DNA from: Stackebrandtia nassauensis DSM 44728
GTDB lineage: Bacteria; Actinomycetota; Actinomycetes; Mycobacteriales; Micromonosporaceae
Direction of reading: 5' to 3'
Length of the DNA stretch: 64,000 bases
Assembly: GCF_000024545.1 (NCBI RefSeq)
Contig: NC_013947.1
Span: forward strand, 1,550,001-1,614,000
Part shown: piece after piece, positions 32,763 through 41,871 of the stretch
Layout: each line of letters begins with the position of its first letter
How positions within the stretch are numbered: position 1 is the stretch's first letter
The notes under the pieces: model-generated
Seen by the model: only the letters and a program-made list of their open reading frames with translations
The model's database searches: none
What the model was told of the DNA's origin: nothing
Translations under genes and position numbers: made by a program

Positions 32763-34153
32763 GCTGGCCACGGGCTACGGCTCGGCAGATAGCGCACGCG
32801 GTGAGACGGGGGGACGCGACGGCGGCGACTGTTGTGGCCGAGCACATCGCTGAGGGGGAGGCCAGGGCCGCCATCTCTGGGGCGTTCACCGCGGCGAGGG
32901 GGCGCAGTGCGCTCGCCGAGGCCAAGACGGTGGACGAGTTGCCGGACTTGGCGAGTTTGTCGTTGGCCGGGGTGCCGGTGGCGGTTTGTGAGCGGTTTTC
33001 GGTCGCCGGGCAGCACACTCGGCATGGGTCGAACGCCGCTGTGCTGCCCGTGGCGTCGAGGGACCATGAGGTGGTGCGGCGGTTGCGGGGCGCCGGGGCC
33101 GTGGTGATCGGGTCGACGCGCTCGAGTGAGTTGGGGTTGTGGGCTTCCACCGATGACGGGCAGGGGCCGTTGGCGAATCCGTGGCGGGCCGATCGGGGGG
33201 TGGCCGGGCCTTCGGGTGGGGCCGCTGTGGTGGTCGCCGATGGGACGGTGCCGTTGGCCGTGGGTAGTGACGGGCCGGGGACTGCCGGGGGTGTGCGGAC
33301 CACCGCGGCGGCCTGTGGGCTGATCGGGGTGAGTGCCGAGCATGATCCCGCCGAGTACCGGGAGAACACCGCGGGGTGGCTGTCGGGGGCGGCGGGGGTG
33401 CTGGCCACGACCGTGGGGGACGCGGCGGAGGCGCACGCGGTGTTGACGCGGACCCGGCCGTCGGTGATCAGTGAGCCGCACCGGTTGCGGATCGCGGCCA
33501 CCGATCGGCCGCCCATCGGTGGGGTGGGGCAGATGCGGGGGCCGATCAATCCGGACGCCGAGACGGTGGAGTCGCTGTTGGAGGTCGTGCGGACGTTGAC
33601 CGATCTGGGGCACGACACCCGCAGGTTCGCCCCGAACCTGGGGACGCGGGCTTCGGGGGCCTCGTTCACGGCGTGGGCCGCGGCGGCGGGGCAGCGGGCG
33701 GCGCGGTTCGAGCGGGCCCGGTTGCAGCGGCGGACCCGGCGGCTGGCCGCCGTGGGGGATCGGACGCTGCGGGGTGGGTTGTCGGTGCTGTTCGGGGACG
33801 GGGCCCGGACGCGGGCGCACGTCGTGGAGTGGTTCACCGACCATGGGATCGACGTGCTGGTGACCCCGGCGTTGGCAGCCCCGGCGGCGCCGGGGGAGAA
33901 CTGGTCGCGGATGGGCCTGCGGGAGAACCTGCGCGCCAGTGCCCGGGCGGCCGCGTTCACCGCCGTGTGGGGGCTGATCGGGTTGCCCGCGTTGGTGTTG
34001 CCCGTCGGGACGCGTGCCGACGGGCTGCCGTCGACTATTCAGTTGATCGCGCCGCCCGGTGGTGGGGCGGTCCTGTTCGACCTGGCATCGCAGCTGGTCG
34101 ATGTGTGTAAGCCCCGTCGCTATCCCCCGGCGGTTATTGCGGACGGGGCCTGA
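32759..34153 (+). CDS. Amidase-signature-fold protein lacking the catalytic triad
   Basis: 464 residues with the overall amidase layout: SLAGVPVAV, GAGAVVIGSTRSSELG, GPSGGAAVVVADG, ACGLIGV, and the C-terminal GLPALVLPVGTRADGLPSTIQLIAPPG. By hand alignment all three catalytic positions differ: the Lys after GVPVAV is C77, the cis-Ser of GGSSGG is P151, and the nucleophile of DxGGSxR is G178, with a three-residue insertion just before. Hydrolysis by the classical mechanism is therefore unlikely; a binding or regulatory role, or new chemistry, is possible. Coupled to metB by GTGA. Glycine codons are strongly biased to GGG. The frame is intact, so this is not a simple pseudogene. Confidence 0.8.
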   Translation: MSWPRATARQIAHAVRRGDATAATVVAEHIAEGEARAAISGAFTAARGRSALAEAKTVDELPDLASLSLAGVPVAVCERFSVAGQHTRHGSNAAVLPVASRDHEVVRRLRGAGAVVIGSTRSSELGLWASTDDGQGPLANPWRADRGVAGPSGGAAVVVADGTVPLAVGSDGPGTAGGVRTTAAACGLIGVSAEHDPAEYRENTAGWLSGAAGVLATTVGDAAEAHAVLTRTRPSVISEPHRLRIAATDRPPIGGVGQMRGPINPDAETVESLLEVVRTLTDLGHDTRRFAPNLGTRASGASFTAWAAAAGQRAARFERARLQRRTRRLAAVGDRTLRGGLSVLFGDGARTRAHVVEWFTDHGIDVLVTPALAAPAAPGENWSRMGLRENLRASARAAAFTAVWGLIGLPALVLPVGTRADGLPSTIQLIAPPGGGAVLFDLASQLVDVCKPRRYPPAVIADGA

Positions 34154-34172
34154 CTGCGCATAGCGTGTGGCA

Positions 34173-35516
34173 ATGGGTATCGAGGAGAAACTGGAACGCG
34201 CGGCGCGTAGGGCGCAGGCCAAGGGCCGGGTGCCCGCGCTGTCGGTGGCGTTGCGTCGCGATGACCGGCCGTTGTGGACCTTTCAGGTCGGGGACGCCGG
34301 GCCGGGCAAGACCCTGGACGACAACACCCAGTTCCGGTTGGGCTCGATCACGAAGACCTTCACGATGGTGCTGGTGATGCAGTGCCGCGACGCCGGACTG
34401 CTCGATCTGGACGACCCGATCGGGGAACACTTGGAGGGCAGCGGGACCCGGACGATCCGGGACCTGCTCAGCCATCGGTCCGGTATCCGCCGGGAACCGG
34501 CCAACTACGACTGGGAGTCCACCGAGGCGCCCAGTGTGGACAAGATCCTCGGTGAGCTGACCGCCGCCGAGCAGGTGCTGCCGCCGCAGCGTCGGTTCCA
34601 CTACTCGAACCTGGCCTTCGCGGCGTTGGGGCACCTGGCGGCGCGCAAACGCGGCGGGTCCTGGGAGGAGGTCCTGGACGAGTACATCCTGCGTCCGTTC
34701 GGGCTCAAGGACACCACCGTCGAGGCGCGCGACACCGCCGCGACCGGTTACCTCGTCGACTACTACACCGACCACGCCCGCGCCGAACTCGGCGAGCCCA
34801 TGGGCGGCGCGGCCCCGGCCGGACAGTTGTGGAGCACGCCCGCCGACGCCTCGCGCTGGGCGGCGTTTTTGGCCCACCCCGACAGCCTCGACCCGGACGG
34901 CAAGATCCTGGCCGCCGCGACCCTCGCCGAGGCCCGGCACCCGCACATCGTCCGCGACGAGGCGAAGTGGAACAGCGCGATGGGCCTGGGCCTGATGCTG
35001 GAGAACCAGGGCGATCGCGTCTACAACGTGGGACACAACGGGGCCATGTTCGGCTATCTGGCCGCGGCCTTCGGACGCGTCGGACCGGACGTCCCCAAGG
35101 GACTGGGCGTGGCGACCATGGGTTCCTCGGGCACCGGCGGGGAGGCCATCGATCTGGCCGCGGAGCTGCTGCGGCTGTCCGCCGAGGAGGACCCCGCCGA
35201 TATTCCGGTGTGGACGATCGGGGAACCGGCTCCGGCCGAGTACGCCAGCATTCTGGGCCGTTGGTGGAGCGAGGGTTTCGGGTTCGACTTCCATTGGCGC
35301 GACGGCGCTCTGCTCGCGCGCGCCGACGGCGCGCCCGCCGACCTGCCGCCGTCGGTGTTCGCCCCCGACGGTCCCGACCGGATGCGCACCGTCTCCGGCC
35401 GCGAGGCCGGGGAACTGCTGGAGCTCGTCCGCGACGACGACGGCCGGGTCGTGAAGATGTACTGGGCCACCTACCCCGTGCTGCGGGAACGGCACACGCC
35501 GCTGCTGGGTGGCTGA
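34173..35516 (+). CDS. Serine hydrolase, class C beta-lactamase/esterase family
   Basis: 447 residues. Motifs of the serine beta-lactamase fold: S58-I-T-K61 in RLGSITKTFT, Y144-S-N146, and GHNGAMFG in place of KTG. DLLSHRSGIRREP is the typical downstream element. No signal peptide, so it is cytoplasmic and more probably an esterase or peptidase than an antibiotic-resistance enzyme. A C-terminal domain of about 110 residues (from PVWTIGEPAP) follows. Start at the ATG giving MGIEEK; no strong ribosome site. Confidence 0.85.
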   Translation: MGIEEKLERAARRAQAKGRVPALSVALRRDDRPLWTFQVGDAGPGKTLDDNTQFRLGSITKTFTMVLVMQCRDAGLLDLDDPIGEHLEGSGTRTIRDLLSHRSGIRREPANYDWESTEAPSVDKILGELTAAEQVLPPQRRFHYSNLAFAALGHLAARKRGGSWEEVLDEYILRPFGLKDTTVEARDTAATGYLVDYYTDHARAELGEPMGGAAPAGQLWSTPADASRWAAFLAHPDSLDPDGKILAAATLAEARHPHIVRDEAKWNSAMGLGLMLENQGDRVYNVGHNGAMFGYLAAAFGRVGPDVPKGLGVATMGSSGTGGEAIDLAAELLRLSAEEDPADIPVWTIGEPAPAEYASILGRWWSEGFGFDFHWRDGALLARADGAPADLPPSVFAPDGPDRMRTVSGREAGELLELVRDDDGRVVKMYWATYPVLRERHTPLLGG

Positions 35517-35568
35517 CTCCGGCGAATAACCCCGTGCCCGCGACGGCCGTTTGGGCGAGGATGGCGGG

Positions 35569-36597
35569 ATGCGTTGGATCGACGAACTTCCCGACCGGGC
35601 CCGCGAACTGCTGCCGCCGCCGGTGACCGAGTACTTCGGCCAGGGCGCGGCGGCGGGGATGTCCACCGCCGAGGCCGCAGCAGCCTGGGACGCGCTTCGG
35701 TTGCGGCCCAGAGTGTTGCGGGACGTGTCCACCGTGTCCACGGCCACGACGGTGCTGGGGCAGCCGGTCGACACCCCGGTACTGGTGGCGCCGACGACCT
35801 TGCAGCGGCTGGCCCACGACGAGGGTGAGTCGGCCACGGCTCGCGGCGCCGCGAGCGCCGGTTCGCTGCTGGAGGTGTCCACCAACGCGGGCACCCGGTT
35901 CGAGGTGCTGGGGCGGCAGGGCGCGCCGTGGTGGGTGCAGGCGTACATCGTCCGCGACCGGGGCTTCAGCGTCGAGGTCCTGAAGCGGGCCAAGGCCGCC
36001 GGTGCCGGGGCGGTGGTGCTGACCGTCGACACTCCCGAGGTGGGGCACAAGCTCCAGGCCGGGGACAGCGTGTGGGACCTGGTGACCGGCGATCAGTTGC
36101 AGGCCAACCTGGACACCGACGGGCTGCCCGACGGCGCCCTCGACAAGGCCCGCGATCTGACCTTCGCCGACATCGGCTGGCTGCGCGAGACCGTGGGACT
36201 TCCCGTGGTGGTCAAGGGAGTGCTGCGCGGCGACGACGCCCGCGAATGCGTGGCCGCCGGGGCGGCGGCGGTACAGGTGTCCAACCACGGTGGCCGCCAG
36301 CTCGACGGGGCCGTGTCCACCGCCCGCGCGCTGCCGGAGATCGTCCGGGCCCTGGACGGCACCGGCGCCGAGGTGTACGTCGACGGCGGACTGCGGCGCG
36401 GCTCGCACATCCTGGCGGCCCTGGCACTGGGCGCCACGGCGGTGTTCGTCGGCAGGCCGGTGCTGTGGGCGCTGACGGTGGACGGCGCGGACGGGGTGCG
36501 GCGGCTGTTGGCCGACCTGACCGGCGAACTGCGGCACGCGATGACGTTGGCGGGCGCCGCCAGCCTCGACGACCTGGCCCCCGACCTGGTGGCCTGA
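35569..36597 (+). CDS. FMN-dependent alpha-hydroxy-acid dehydrogenase/oxidase
   Basis: 342 residues, TIM-barrel. The active-site signature SNHGGRQLDG (His-Arg pair) is intact, with VDTP after the fourth strand, a catalytic-type Lys in VVVKGVLRGDDA, and phosphate-binding DGGLRRG and GATAVFVGRPVLWAL. The N-terminal EYFGQGAAAG supplies the family Tyr. It oxidises an L-2-hydroxy acid such as lactate or mandelate; which one cannot be told. No TM anchor, so a soluble oxidase-type member. Lies 52 bases after the hydrolase. Confidence 0.9.
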   Translation: MRWIDELPDRARELLPPPVTEYFGQGAAAGMSTAEAAAAWDALRLRPRVLRDVSTVSTATTVLGQPVDTPVLVAPTTLQRLAHDEGESATARGAASAGSLLEVSTNAGTRFEVLGRQGAPWWVQAYIVRDRGFSVEVLKRAKAAGAGAVVLTVDTPEVGHKLQAGDSVWDLVTGDQLQANLDTDGLPDGALDKARDLTFADIGWLRETVGLPVVVKGVLRGDDARECVAAGAAAVQVSNHGGRQLDGAVSTARALPEIVRALDGTGAEVYVDGGLRRGSHILAALALGATAVFVGRPVLWALTVDGADGVRRLLADLTGELRHAMTLAGAASLDDLAPDLVA

Positions 36598-36600
36598 CAG

Positions 36601-36698
36601 CGGCCGTCGGGCCGGAGCGCGCGATGGCGCCGGTGAGCGCGATGGCTTGAGGGCGGCTGTCGGGCCGAGCACGTGGTGGCGAGCGCGAGGGCCTGACC
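36601..36698. repeat. Imperfect intergenic tandem repeat upstream of the KimA-like gene
   Basis: Two copies of a roughly 45-50-base GC-rich unit beginning CGGC(C/T)GTCGGGCC and containing GAGCGCGA(T/G)GGC. The second copy includes GGGCCGAGCACGTGG, which recurs inverted at 41064-41078. It fills most of the gap before the transporter gene. Function unknown. Confidence 0.4.
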
Positions 36699-36790
36699 GG
36701 CGTCAACACGCCGTAGCGATCGCCGGGGAGCGCGTCGCGAAGGCGTCAGGAACCCTGTCGCCGCACGCGGAACCGCAGCACCGTGGAGTG

Positions 36791-38647
36791 GTGACCACAC
36801 CCCTCAAGCTCCATCCCGCCCCCGAGCACGACGAACCCGAGCCCCGGCGAAAGTACAGCCCACCCGCCGGGGCGGCCGCGCGCGACGACAAGCACCGGCT
36901 GACCGTCTGCGGCGGGCTGGCCGCGCTGTCGTTGGACGCCATGGCATCCGTCGCCTACGGTCCCGAGGCGATCGTGCTGGTGCTGGCCGCCGCCGGGGCC
37001 TACGGACTCGGGTTCACGCTGCCGGTGACGATCGCCATCGCCGTCCTGCTGGCCGTGCTGGTGTTCTCCTACCGGCAGGTCATCGCCGCGTTCCCCGGCG
37101 GCGGGGGCGCCTACGGGGTGGCCAAGGCCCGGCTGGGCAAGCACGCCGGTCTGACCGCCGCCGCCTCGCTGGTCCTCGACTACGTCCTCAACGTCGCCGT
37201 GTCCGTGGCCGCGGGCGTGGCGGCGCTGACCGCGGCCGTCCCGCAGCTGGCGCCGTACCCGGTGCAGCTGAGCCTGGGCGTGCTGGCGGTCATCACCGTC
37301 ATCAACCTGCGCGGCGTCGCGCAAAGCGCGCGGGCGTTCATGCTGCCCACCGTCGTCTACGTGCTGGCGATCGGGACGGTCATCGCGGTGGGCCTGTTCC
37401 GCGACGGCCCGGCCGCCGCGCCGCTGCCGTCGTCCGGCGCGGTCGAGACCGTCGGGATCCTGTTGCTGCTCAAGGCATTCGCCAACGGCTGCGCCGCCCT
37501 GACCGGCGTGGAGGCGATCGCCAACGCGGTGCCGTCGTTCCGGCAGCCCCGCGCCAGACGCGCCCAGCGCACCGAACTGGCGCTGGGCGGGCTTCTGGGC
37601 GTCATGCTCATCGGTATCGCCGTGCTGATCGAGAAGTTCTCCATCCACCCGCAGGACGGCACCACGGTGCTGGCGCAGGTCACCAATGCCGCGCTGGGAC
37701 ACGGGATCGCGTTCTACGTCGTCCAGTTCGCCACCATGATCCTGCTGGCGCTGGCCGCCAACACCTCGTTCGGCGGGCTGCCGGTGCTGGCCCGGCTGCT
37801 GGCCGCCGACAACTACCTGCCGCACGTGTTCGCGCTGCGCGCCGACCGGCAGGTGTACCGCTACGGGGTCGGCGTGCTGGCCGGGATCGCGGCGGTGATC
37901 CTGGTCGTCTCCGGCGGTGACATGAACACGCTGGTGCCGCTGTTCGCCATCGGCGTCTTCGTCGGCTTCACGCTCGCCCAGACCGGCATGGTCGTGCACT
38001 GGTGGACGCACCGGGAGTCCGGCTGGCGGTGGCGGTTGGCGCTCAACGGTTTCGGCGCCGTGCTCACCGCCGTGGCCACAGTGGTCACCACGGCGACCAA
38101 GTTCACCGAGGGCGGCTGGCTGATCGTGGTGGCGTTGCCGCTGCTGGTCTTCGGGTTCCTGCGGGTCTGCGGGGCGTACGAGTCGATCGGGGAACGGCTG
38201 CGGCTCGGCGAGATCCCGCAGTCCCCGGCGACGCACCAGCCGGTGGTCATCGTCCCGGTCCACAGTGTTTCGTCGCTGAGCCGGGAGGCGCTGTCGGCGG
38301 CGATGTCGCTGGGCGAGGAGGTGATGGCGGTGCGGGTCGTGTTCCCCGACGAACCGCGCGACAGGCAGCGGTTCCTGAAGGAGTGGGAAGCCTGGCACCC
38401 CAACGTGTCGCTGGCCCTGGTCTACGCGCCGCACCGCGACCTGGGCAAGCCGGTCGCGGAGTTCGTCAACCGCAACTACCGGGGCCGACGGGTGTTCGTC
38501 GTCATCGCCGAGATCGAGCCGGAACGGTTGTGGCAGCGACTGTTGCGCAACAACCGGGGCAAGGTCCTCGACCGCGCGGTGCGCAAGCACACCAGTGCGG
38601 TCAGCTGCCGGGTCCGGTACAAACTGGCGGGACCGCGCCTCAGGTGA
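36791..38647 (+). CDS. KimA-type potassium importer, APC superfamily
   Basis: 618 residues. About 12 TM segments between residues 40 and 460, then a soluble C-terminal domain of about 150 residues with UspA-like strands (HQPVVIVPVHSVSSLSREAL). ALSLDAMASVAYGPEAIVLVLA, SYRQVIAAFPGGGGAYGVAK and LVLDYVLNVAVSVAAG are diagnostic of the KimA/YdaO subgroup, which imports K+ with protons and is inhibited by c-di-AMP in Bacillus. GTG start (36791; 36788 also possible). A tandem KtrB/KtrA system lies 7 kb away, so the region holds two potassium-uptake routes. Overlaps the convergent gene by eight bases. Confidence 0.8.
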   Translation: MTTPLKLHPAPEHDEPEPRRKYSPPAGAAARDDKHRLTVCGGLAALSLDAMASVAYGPEAIVLVLAAAGAYGLGFTLPVTIAIAVLLAVLVFSYRQVIAAFPGGGGAYGVAKARLGKHAGLTAAASLVLDYVLNVAVSVAAGVAALTAAVPQLAPYPVQLSLGVLAVITVINLRGVAQSARAFMLPTVVYVLAIGTVIAVGLFRDGPAAAPLPSSGAVETVGILLLLKAFANGCAALTGVEAIANAVPSFRQPRARRAQRTELALGGLLGVMLIGIAVLIEKFSIHPQDGTTVLAQVTNAALGHGIAFYVVQFATMILLALAANTSFGGLPVLARLLAADNYLPHVFALRADRQVYRYGVGVLAGIAAVILVVSGGDMNTLVPLFAIGVFVGFTLAQTGMVVHWWTHRESGWRWRLALNGFGAVLTAVATVVTTATKFTEGGWLIVVALPLLVFGFLRVCGAYESIGERLRLGEIPQSPATHQPVVIVPVHSVSSLSREALSAAMSLGEEVMAVRVVFPDEPRDRQRFLKEWEAWHPNVSLALVYAPHRDLGKPVAEFVNRNYRGRRVFVVIAEIEPERLWQRLLRNNRGKVLDRAVRKHTSAVSCRVRYKLAGPRLR

Positions 38648-39659
38648 ACATGCGCGCGACCTCGTCGGCGGTGACGTCGGCGAGGCCGTCGTGCCGCCAG
38701 CGGGGGTTGTCGTCGCGGTCGACCAGCACCGCGCGCACCCCCTCCACGAAGTCGGGTTCGGTGACGAAGTGGCGGCCCAGCCTGCGGTCCTGGTCCAGGA
38801 CCTCGGCGAGGGACATCGTCGCGGCCTTTCGGATCGCGGCCAGCGTCACCGCCACCGACAGCGGACTGCGCGACGCGATGACCTCGGCGGCGCGGCGGGC
38901 GGCCGGTTCGGGGCGACCGCGCAACGCCGCGACGATCGCGACGGCGTCCTCACCGCGATAGCAGGCGTCGATCCAGTCCCGCTCGGCTTCGAGTTCGGCC
39001 GGCGGCGGGACGGGCAGGGCGAGCTCGGCCGGTGGCGTTCCGGCGGCGAGAGCGTCGATGATGGACTCGATGTCGGCGGGTTCGACGACGGTGTCGGCCA
39101 GCCCGCACAGCACCGCGTCGGCCCCGGTCATCGGCAGGCCCGTCAGCGCCGCGTGCGTGCCCAGCTCGCCCGGGGCGCGGGACATCGGATGCAGGCCGCC
39201 GACGTCGGGGAAGAACCCGATCGCGGTCTCGGGCATCGCGACCTTGGAACGGGGAGTCGTCAGGCGCAGCGAGCCGTACGCGGAGATGCCGACGCCGCCG
39301 CCCATCACCACACCGTCCATGATGGCCACGAAGGGTTTGGGGTAGTCGGCGATGGCCGCGTTGAGCCGGTACTCGTCGTCCCAGAAGCTCTCGGGGTCAC
39401 CGACCTCGTGCAGGATCGCCTCCCGCAGCTGCCGGACATCGCCGCCCGCGCACAGTCCCCGCTCACCCTCGCCGTCGATCACCACCGCGCGCACCGACGC
39501 GTCGCTCGCCCAGTCGTCCAGCTGCGCCAGCATCGCGGCGATCATCGCGTGCGTGAGCGCGTTGATGGCCTTGGGCCGATGCAACCGGATCCGCCCCAGG
39601 ACGCCGTGCCGCGCGAAACCCACCTCGTCGGTGGCGATCCGGCCCGGATGAAACTCCAT
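38640..39659 (-). CDS. 3-hydroxyisobutyryl-CoA hydrolase (enoyl-CoA hydratase family)
   Basis: 339 residues, longer than simple enoyl-CoA hydratases and like HIBCH of valine breakdown. Crotonase oxyanion-hole motifs: GLCAGGDVRQL and MGGGVGISAYGSLRLTT; the HIBCH-type MPETAIGFFPDVGG and the long C-terminal helical part (SLAEVLDQDRRLGRHFV, EGVRAVLVDRD) are present. GAGAGGTG precedes the ATG. Convergent with the KimA-like gene. Confidence 0.9.
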   Translation of the reverse strand: MEFHPGRIATDEVGFARHGVLGRIRLHRPKAINALTHAMIAAMLAQLDDWASDASVRAVVIDGEGERGLCAGGDVRQLREAILHEVGDPESFWDDEYRLNAAIADYPKPFVAIMDGVVMGGGVGISAYGSLRLTTPRSKVAMPETAIGFFPDVGGLHPMSRAPGELGTHAALTGLPMTGADAVLCGLADTVVEPADIESIIDALAAGTPPAELALPVPPPAELEAERDWIDACYRGEDAVAIVAALRGRPEPAARRAAEVIASRSPLSVAVTLAAIRKAATMSLAEVLDQDRRLGRHFVTEPDFVEGVRAVLVDRDDNPRWRHDGLADVTADEVARMFT

Positions 39660-39730
39660 GGTCACCTCTCCTGCTCGGGTCGTACCAGTATCGACGGTGG
39701 CGGAGGTCACCCGAGCGCGGCGAGGCGCGC

Positions 39731-40003
39731 TCAACCGGTGATGCGGAAATCCCGGGCACCGACCGGGTTCTCGGACGAGGCTGCGACCTCGTCCACTCGC
39801 GCGGCGGGCGGGCCGACGCGCAACTCGCGCTCGAACGCGGCGACCGCGGCGTCGGGGCCCTCGACGTACGCCTCGACCCGGCCGTCGGCCAGGTTGCGCA
39901 CCGTCCCGGTCAGCCCCTCCCGCAGCGCCACGTCGCGGGTGAACGCCCGGAAGAACACGCCCTGGACCCTGCCCGACACGAGGAAACGTTTGGCGATGGC
40001 CAT
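39731..40003 (-). CDS. acyP: Acylphosphatase
   Basis: 90 residues. Hydrolyses carboxyl-phosphate bonds. The phosphate loop GRVQGVFFRAF holds the catalytic Arg, and TGTVRNLADGRVEAYVEG supplies the catalytic Asn. Length is standard. I start at MAIAKR; the open frame continues far upstream without homology. Confidence 0.95.
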   Translation of the reverse strand: MAIAKRFLVSGRVQGVFFRAFTRDVALREGLTGTVRNLADGRVEAYVEGPDAAVAAFERELRVGPPAARVDEVAASSENPVGARDFRITG

Positions 40004-40153
40004 GGCGTCATTGTCCCGTCCACGGGGCGGGACGCCGAGGTGCCCGGCCGGCGTGGTGATGTGATCCACGCCCCTGGGCACGTTCGCCCCGGCCGGCGGC
40101 GATCGTCGTGGTGCTTTGATGCCGTACCACCCGAGCAGAACCTGGAGGCAGCG

Positions 40154-40945
40154 GTGACCAGCGTCGACAGCTACTTCGTCCGGCTCGACGACCGGCGGTT
40201 CCGGCCGACCCGGCTGACCGGTGGTGCCTGGACCACCAGCGAACAGCACATCAGCCCGATGATCGGCCTGATCACCCACGCGGTGGAACGGTTCTGCGCC
40301 GACCGCGGCCCCGATCGGCTGGAGATCAGCCGCATCAGCGTCGACATCCTCGGCGTGCTCACCCTGGACGAGTTCAGCGTCGACGTCGAGGTCACCCGGC
40401 CCGGCCGCACCATCGAACTGCTCGAAGCGGTCGTGGTCTCCGGCGAGAGGCCAGCGGTACGGGCCCGGATCTGGCGCTCGATCACCCAGGACACGGCGGG
40501 CATCACCGGCGGCGAGGACGAAACGCTGCCCGCGCCCGAGACGGTGGAGCCGATCGACCTGACCGGCGTGTGGCCCGGCGGCTACATCGAATCGCTGGCG
40601 GCCCGTCCGGTCGGGGCGGTCAAACCCGGCCGCGCGACCGTGTGGATCGCGACCCGGGCGGTGCCGGTGCCGGGAGAACCCGTCAGCGACTTCGCCCGGC
40701 TGATGGGCCTGGTCGACACCGCCAACGGCCTGTCGGTGCGGGAAAGCCCGGACAGCTGGCTGTACCCGAACCTCGACCTGACGATCCACCTGTTCCGGCG
40801 GCCCAGCGGAGGCTGGCTGGGGCTGGACACCACCGTCGTGTTCGGCGCGGCGGGCCACGGCGTGACCAGCAGCCACCTGCACGACACCACCGGCCACTTC
40901 GGATACGCGCAGCAGAGCTTGACCATCCGCCGCCGCACCGCCTGA
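40154..40945 (+). CDS. Acyl-CoA thioesterase-like (double hot-dog) protein
   Basis: 263 residues. Two hot-dog-like halves: the first ends with DILGVLTLDEFSVDVEVTRPGRTIELLEAVVVSGERPAVRARIW, the second holds GWLGLDTTVVFGAAGHGVTSSHLHD, matching the TesB-like thioesterase family. GTG start with GGAGG five bases upstream. Neighbouring acylphosphatase and CoA-hydrolase genes are on the other strand; substrate is unknown. Confidence 0.8.
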   Translation: MTSVDSYFVRLDDRRFRPTRLTGGAWTTSEQHISPMIGLITHAVERFCADRGPDRLEISRISVDILGVLTLDEFSVDVEVTRPGRTIELLEAVVVSGERPAVRARIWRSITQDTAGITGGEDETLPAPETVEPIDLTGVWPGGYIESLAARPVGAVKPGRATVWIATRAVPVPGEPVSDFARLMGLVDTANGLSVRESPDSWLYPNLDLTIHLFRRPSGGWLGLDTTVVFGAAGHGVTSSHLHDTTGHFGYAQQSLTIRRRTA

Positions 40946-40954
40946 CCACCCGAC

Positions 40955-41078
40955 GCCTCGGTCAACCCGCGCACCGCGCGCGCCTGCCTCGGTCGCCCCG
41001 CGCACCGCACCGGCTGAGCCCACGCGCCAGCATCGGCTAGGTCGCGCGCCGCATCGGCCGAGCCCACGTGCTCGGCCC
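40955..41078. repeat. Mosaic of short imperfect direct repeats in an intergenic region
   Basis: Unit A, GCCTCGGTC followed by CCCGCGCACCGC, occurs at 40955-40977 and 40986-41008 (two mismatches). Unit B (25 bases, ending GAGCCCAC) occurs at 40999-41023 and 41043-41067 with three mismatches. The right end contains the 15-mer CCACGTGCTCGGCCC that recurs inverted at 36662-36676. No gene is visible here before the TTG start at 41193. Confidence 0.5.
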
Positions 41079-41192
41079 ACCGTCGCGAGCGATCTGGCGT
41101 GGCATCGATGAGTTTCGCGACCGGACGCGGTCTCAACTCTTGACCAGGCAACGACAGTGCCACGACGGCATCCCACCGAAAGGGGAAGCGTT

Positions 41193-41753
41193 TTGCGAAC
41201 CCTCGCGATCACGCAGAACATCACGCTTGACGGTTCGATCGAATTCCTGACCGACTGGTTCGACCCTCGGGACCAAGGTGAAGTCGACAACTCCGATCTG
41301 CTGGCTGAGTCGCATCGTCAGGACGAACGATGCGACGCGTTCCTGGCGGGCCGCAAGACCTTCGAGGACATGCGCGGATTCTGGCCCCACCAGACCGACG
41401 ACAAGACCGGTATCACCGCCTGGTTCGACCAGGTGAACAAGTACGTCGTCTCGGCCACGATGACCGACCCGCAGTGGCAGAAGTCCACGGTGCTGACCGG
41501 CGACCCGGTCGAGGCGGTGCGGAACCTGAAGGAACAACCGGGCAAGGACATCGTCGTCACCGGCAGCATCACGTTGTGCCACACCCTCATCGAGGCCGGT
41601 CTCGTCGACGAATACCGGCTGTTCACCTACCCGGCGGTGCAGGGACGGGGCCGACGGCTGTTTCCGGACGGGTACGAGGTGCCGTGGCTGAAACGCCTGG
41701 ACGCCAAGTCCTTCCGGGGCGGCATCACCTACGCCAGCTACGCACCCGCCTGA
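41193..41753 (+). CDS. RibD C-terminal/dihydrofolate-reductase-like protein
   Basis: 186 residues. ITQNITLDGSIEF, FLAGRKTFEDMRGFW and DIVVTGSITLCHTLIEAGLVDEYRLFTYPAVQGRGRRLF are the reductase-like fold seen in many stand-alone actinobacterial DHFR-like proteins; they bind NADPH but usually are not the essential folate enzyme. TTG start with AGGGGAA six bases upstream; no better start is in frame. Function not known. Confidence 0.88.
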   Translation: MRTLAITQNITLDGSIEFLTDWFDPRDQGEVDNSDLLAESHRQDERCDAFLAGRKTFEDMRGFWPHQTDDKTGITAWFDQVNKYVVSATMTDPQWQKSTVLTGDPVEAVRNLKEQPGKDIVVTGSITLCHTLIEAGLVDEYRLFTYPAVQGRGRRLFPDGYEVPWLKRLDAKSFRGGITYASYAPA

Positions 41754-41814
41754 GCTTTGCTCCTGCCGGAACCGACGTGGTCGACCGCGAGCCAACGCCA
41801 CGCGAACGGGTGGG

Positions 41815-41850
41815 CCCGCCGATCCGGGCCACAGGGCGCGGATCGGCGGG
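41815..41850. terminator. Bidirectional intrinsic terminator
   Basis: Perfect 12-bp arms CCCGCCGATCCG and CGGATCGGCGGG with a 12-base loop, between the convergent DHFR-like and MMPL genes. Confidence 0.7.
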
Positions 41851-41871
41851 GTGGGATCGGTGTCGGAGGTG

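Noticed and set aside
34173-35516. Antibiotic-resistance beta-lactamase
   Set aside because: No signal peptide and HNG in place of KTG; more like a cytoplasmic esterase or peptidase.
40004-41290. Long upstream extension of the acylphosphatase frame
   Set aside because: Antisense to the thioesterase gene; acylphosphatase proper is 90 residues.
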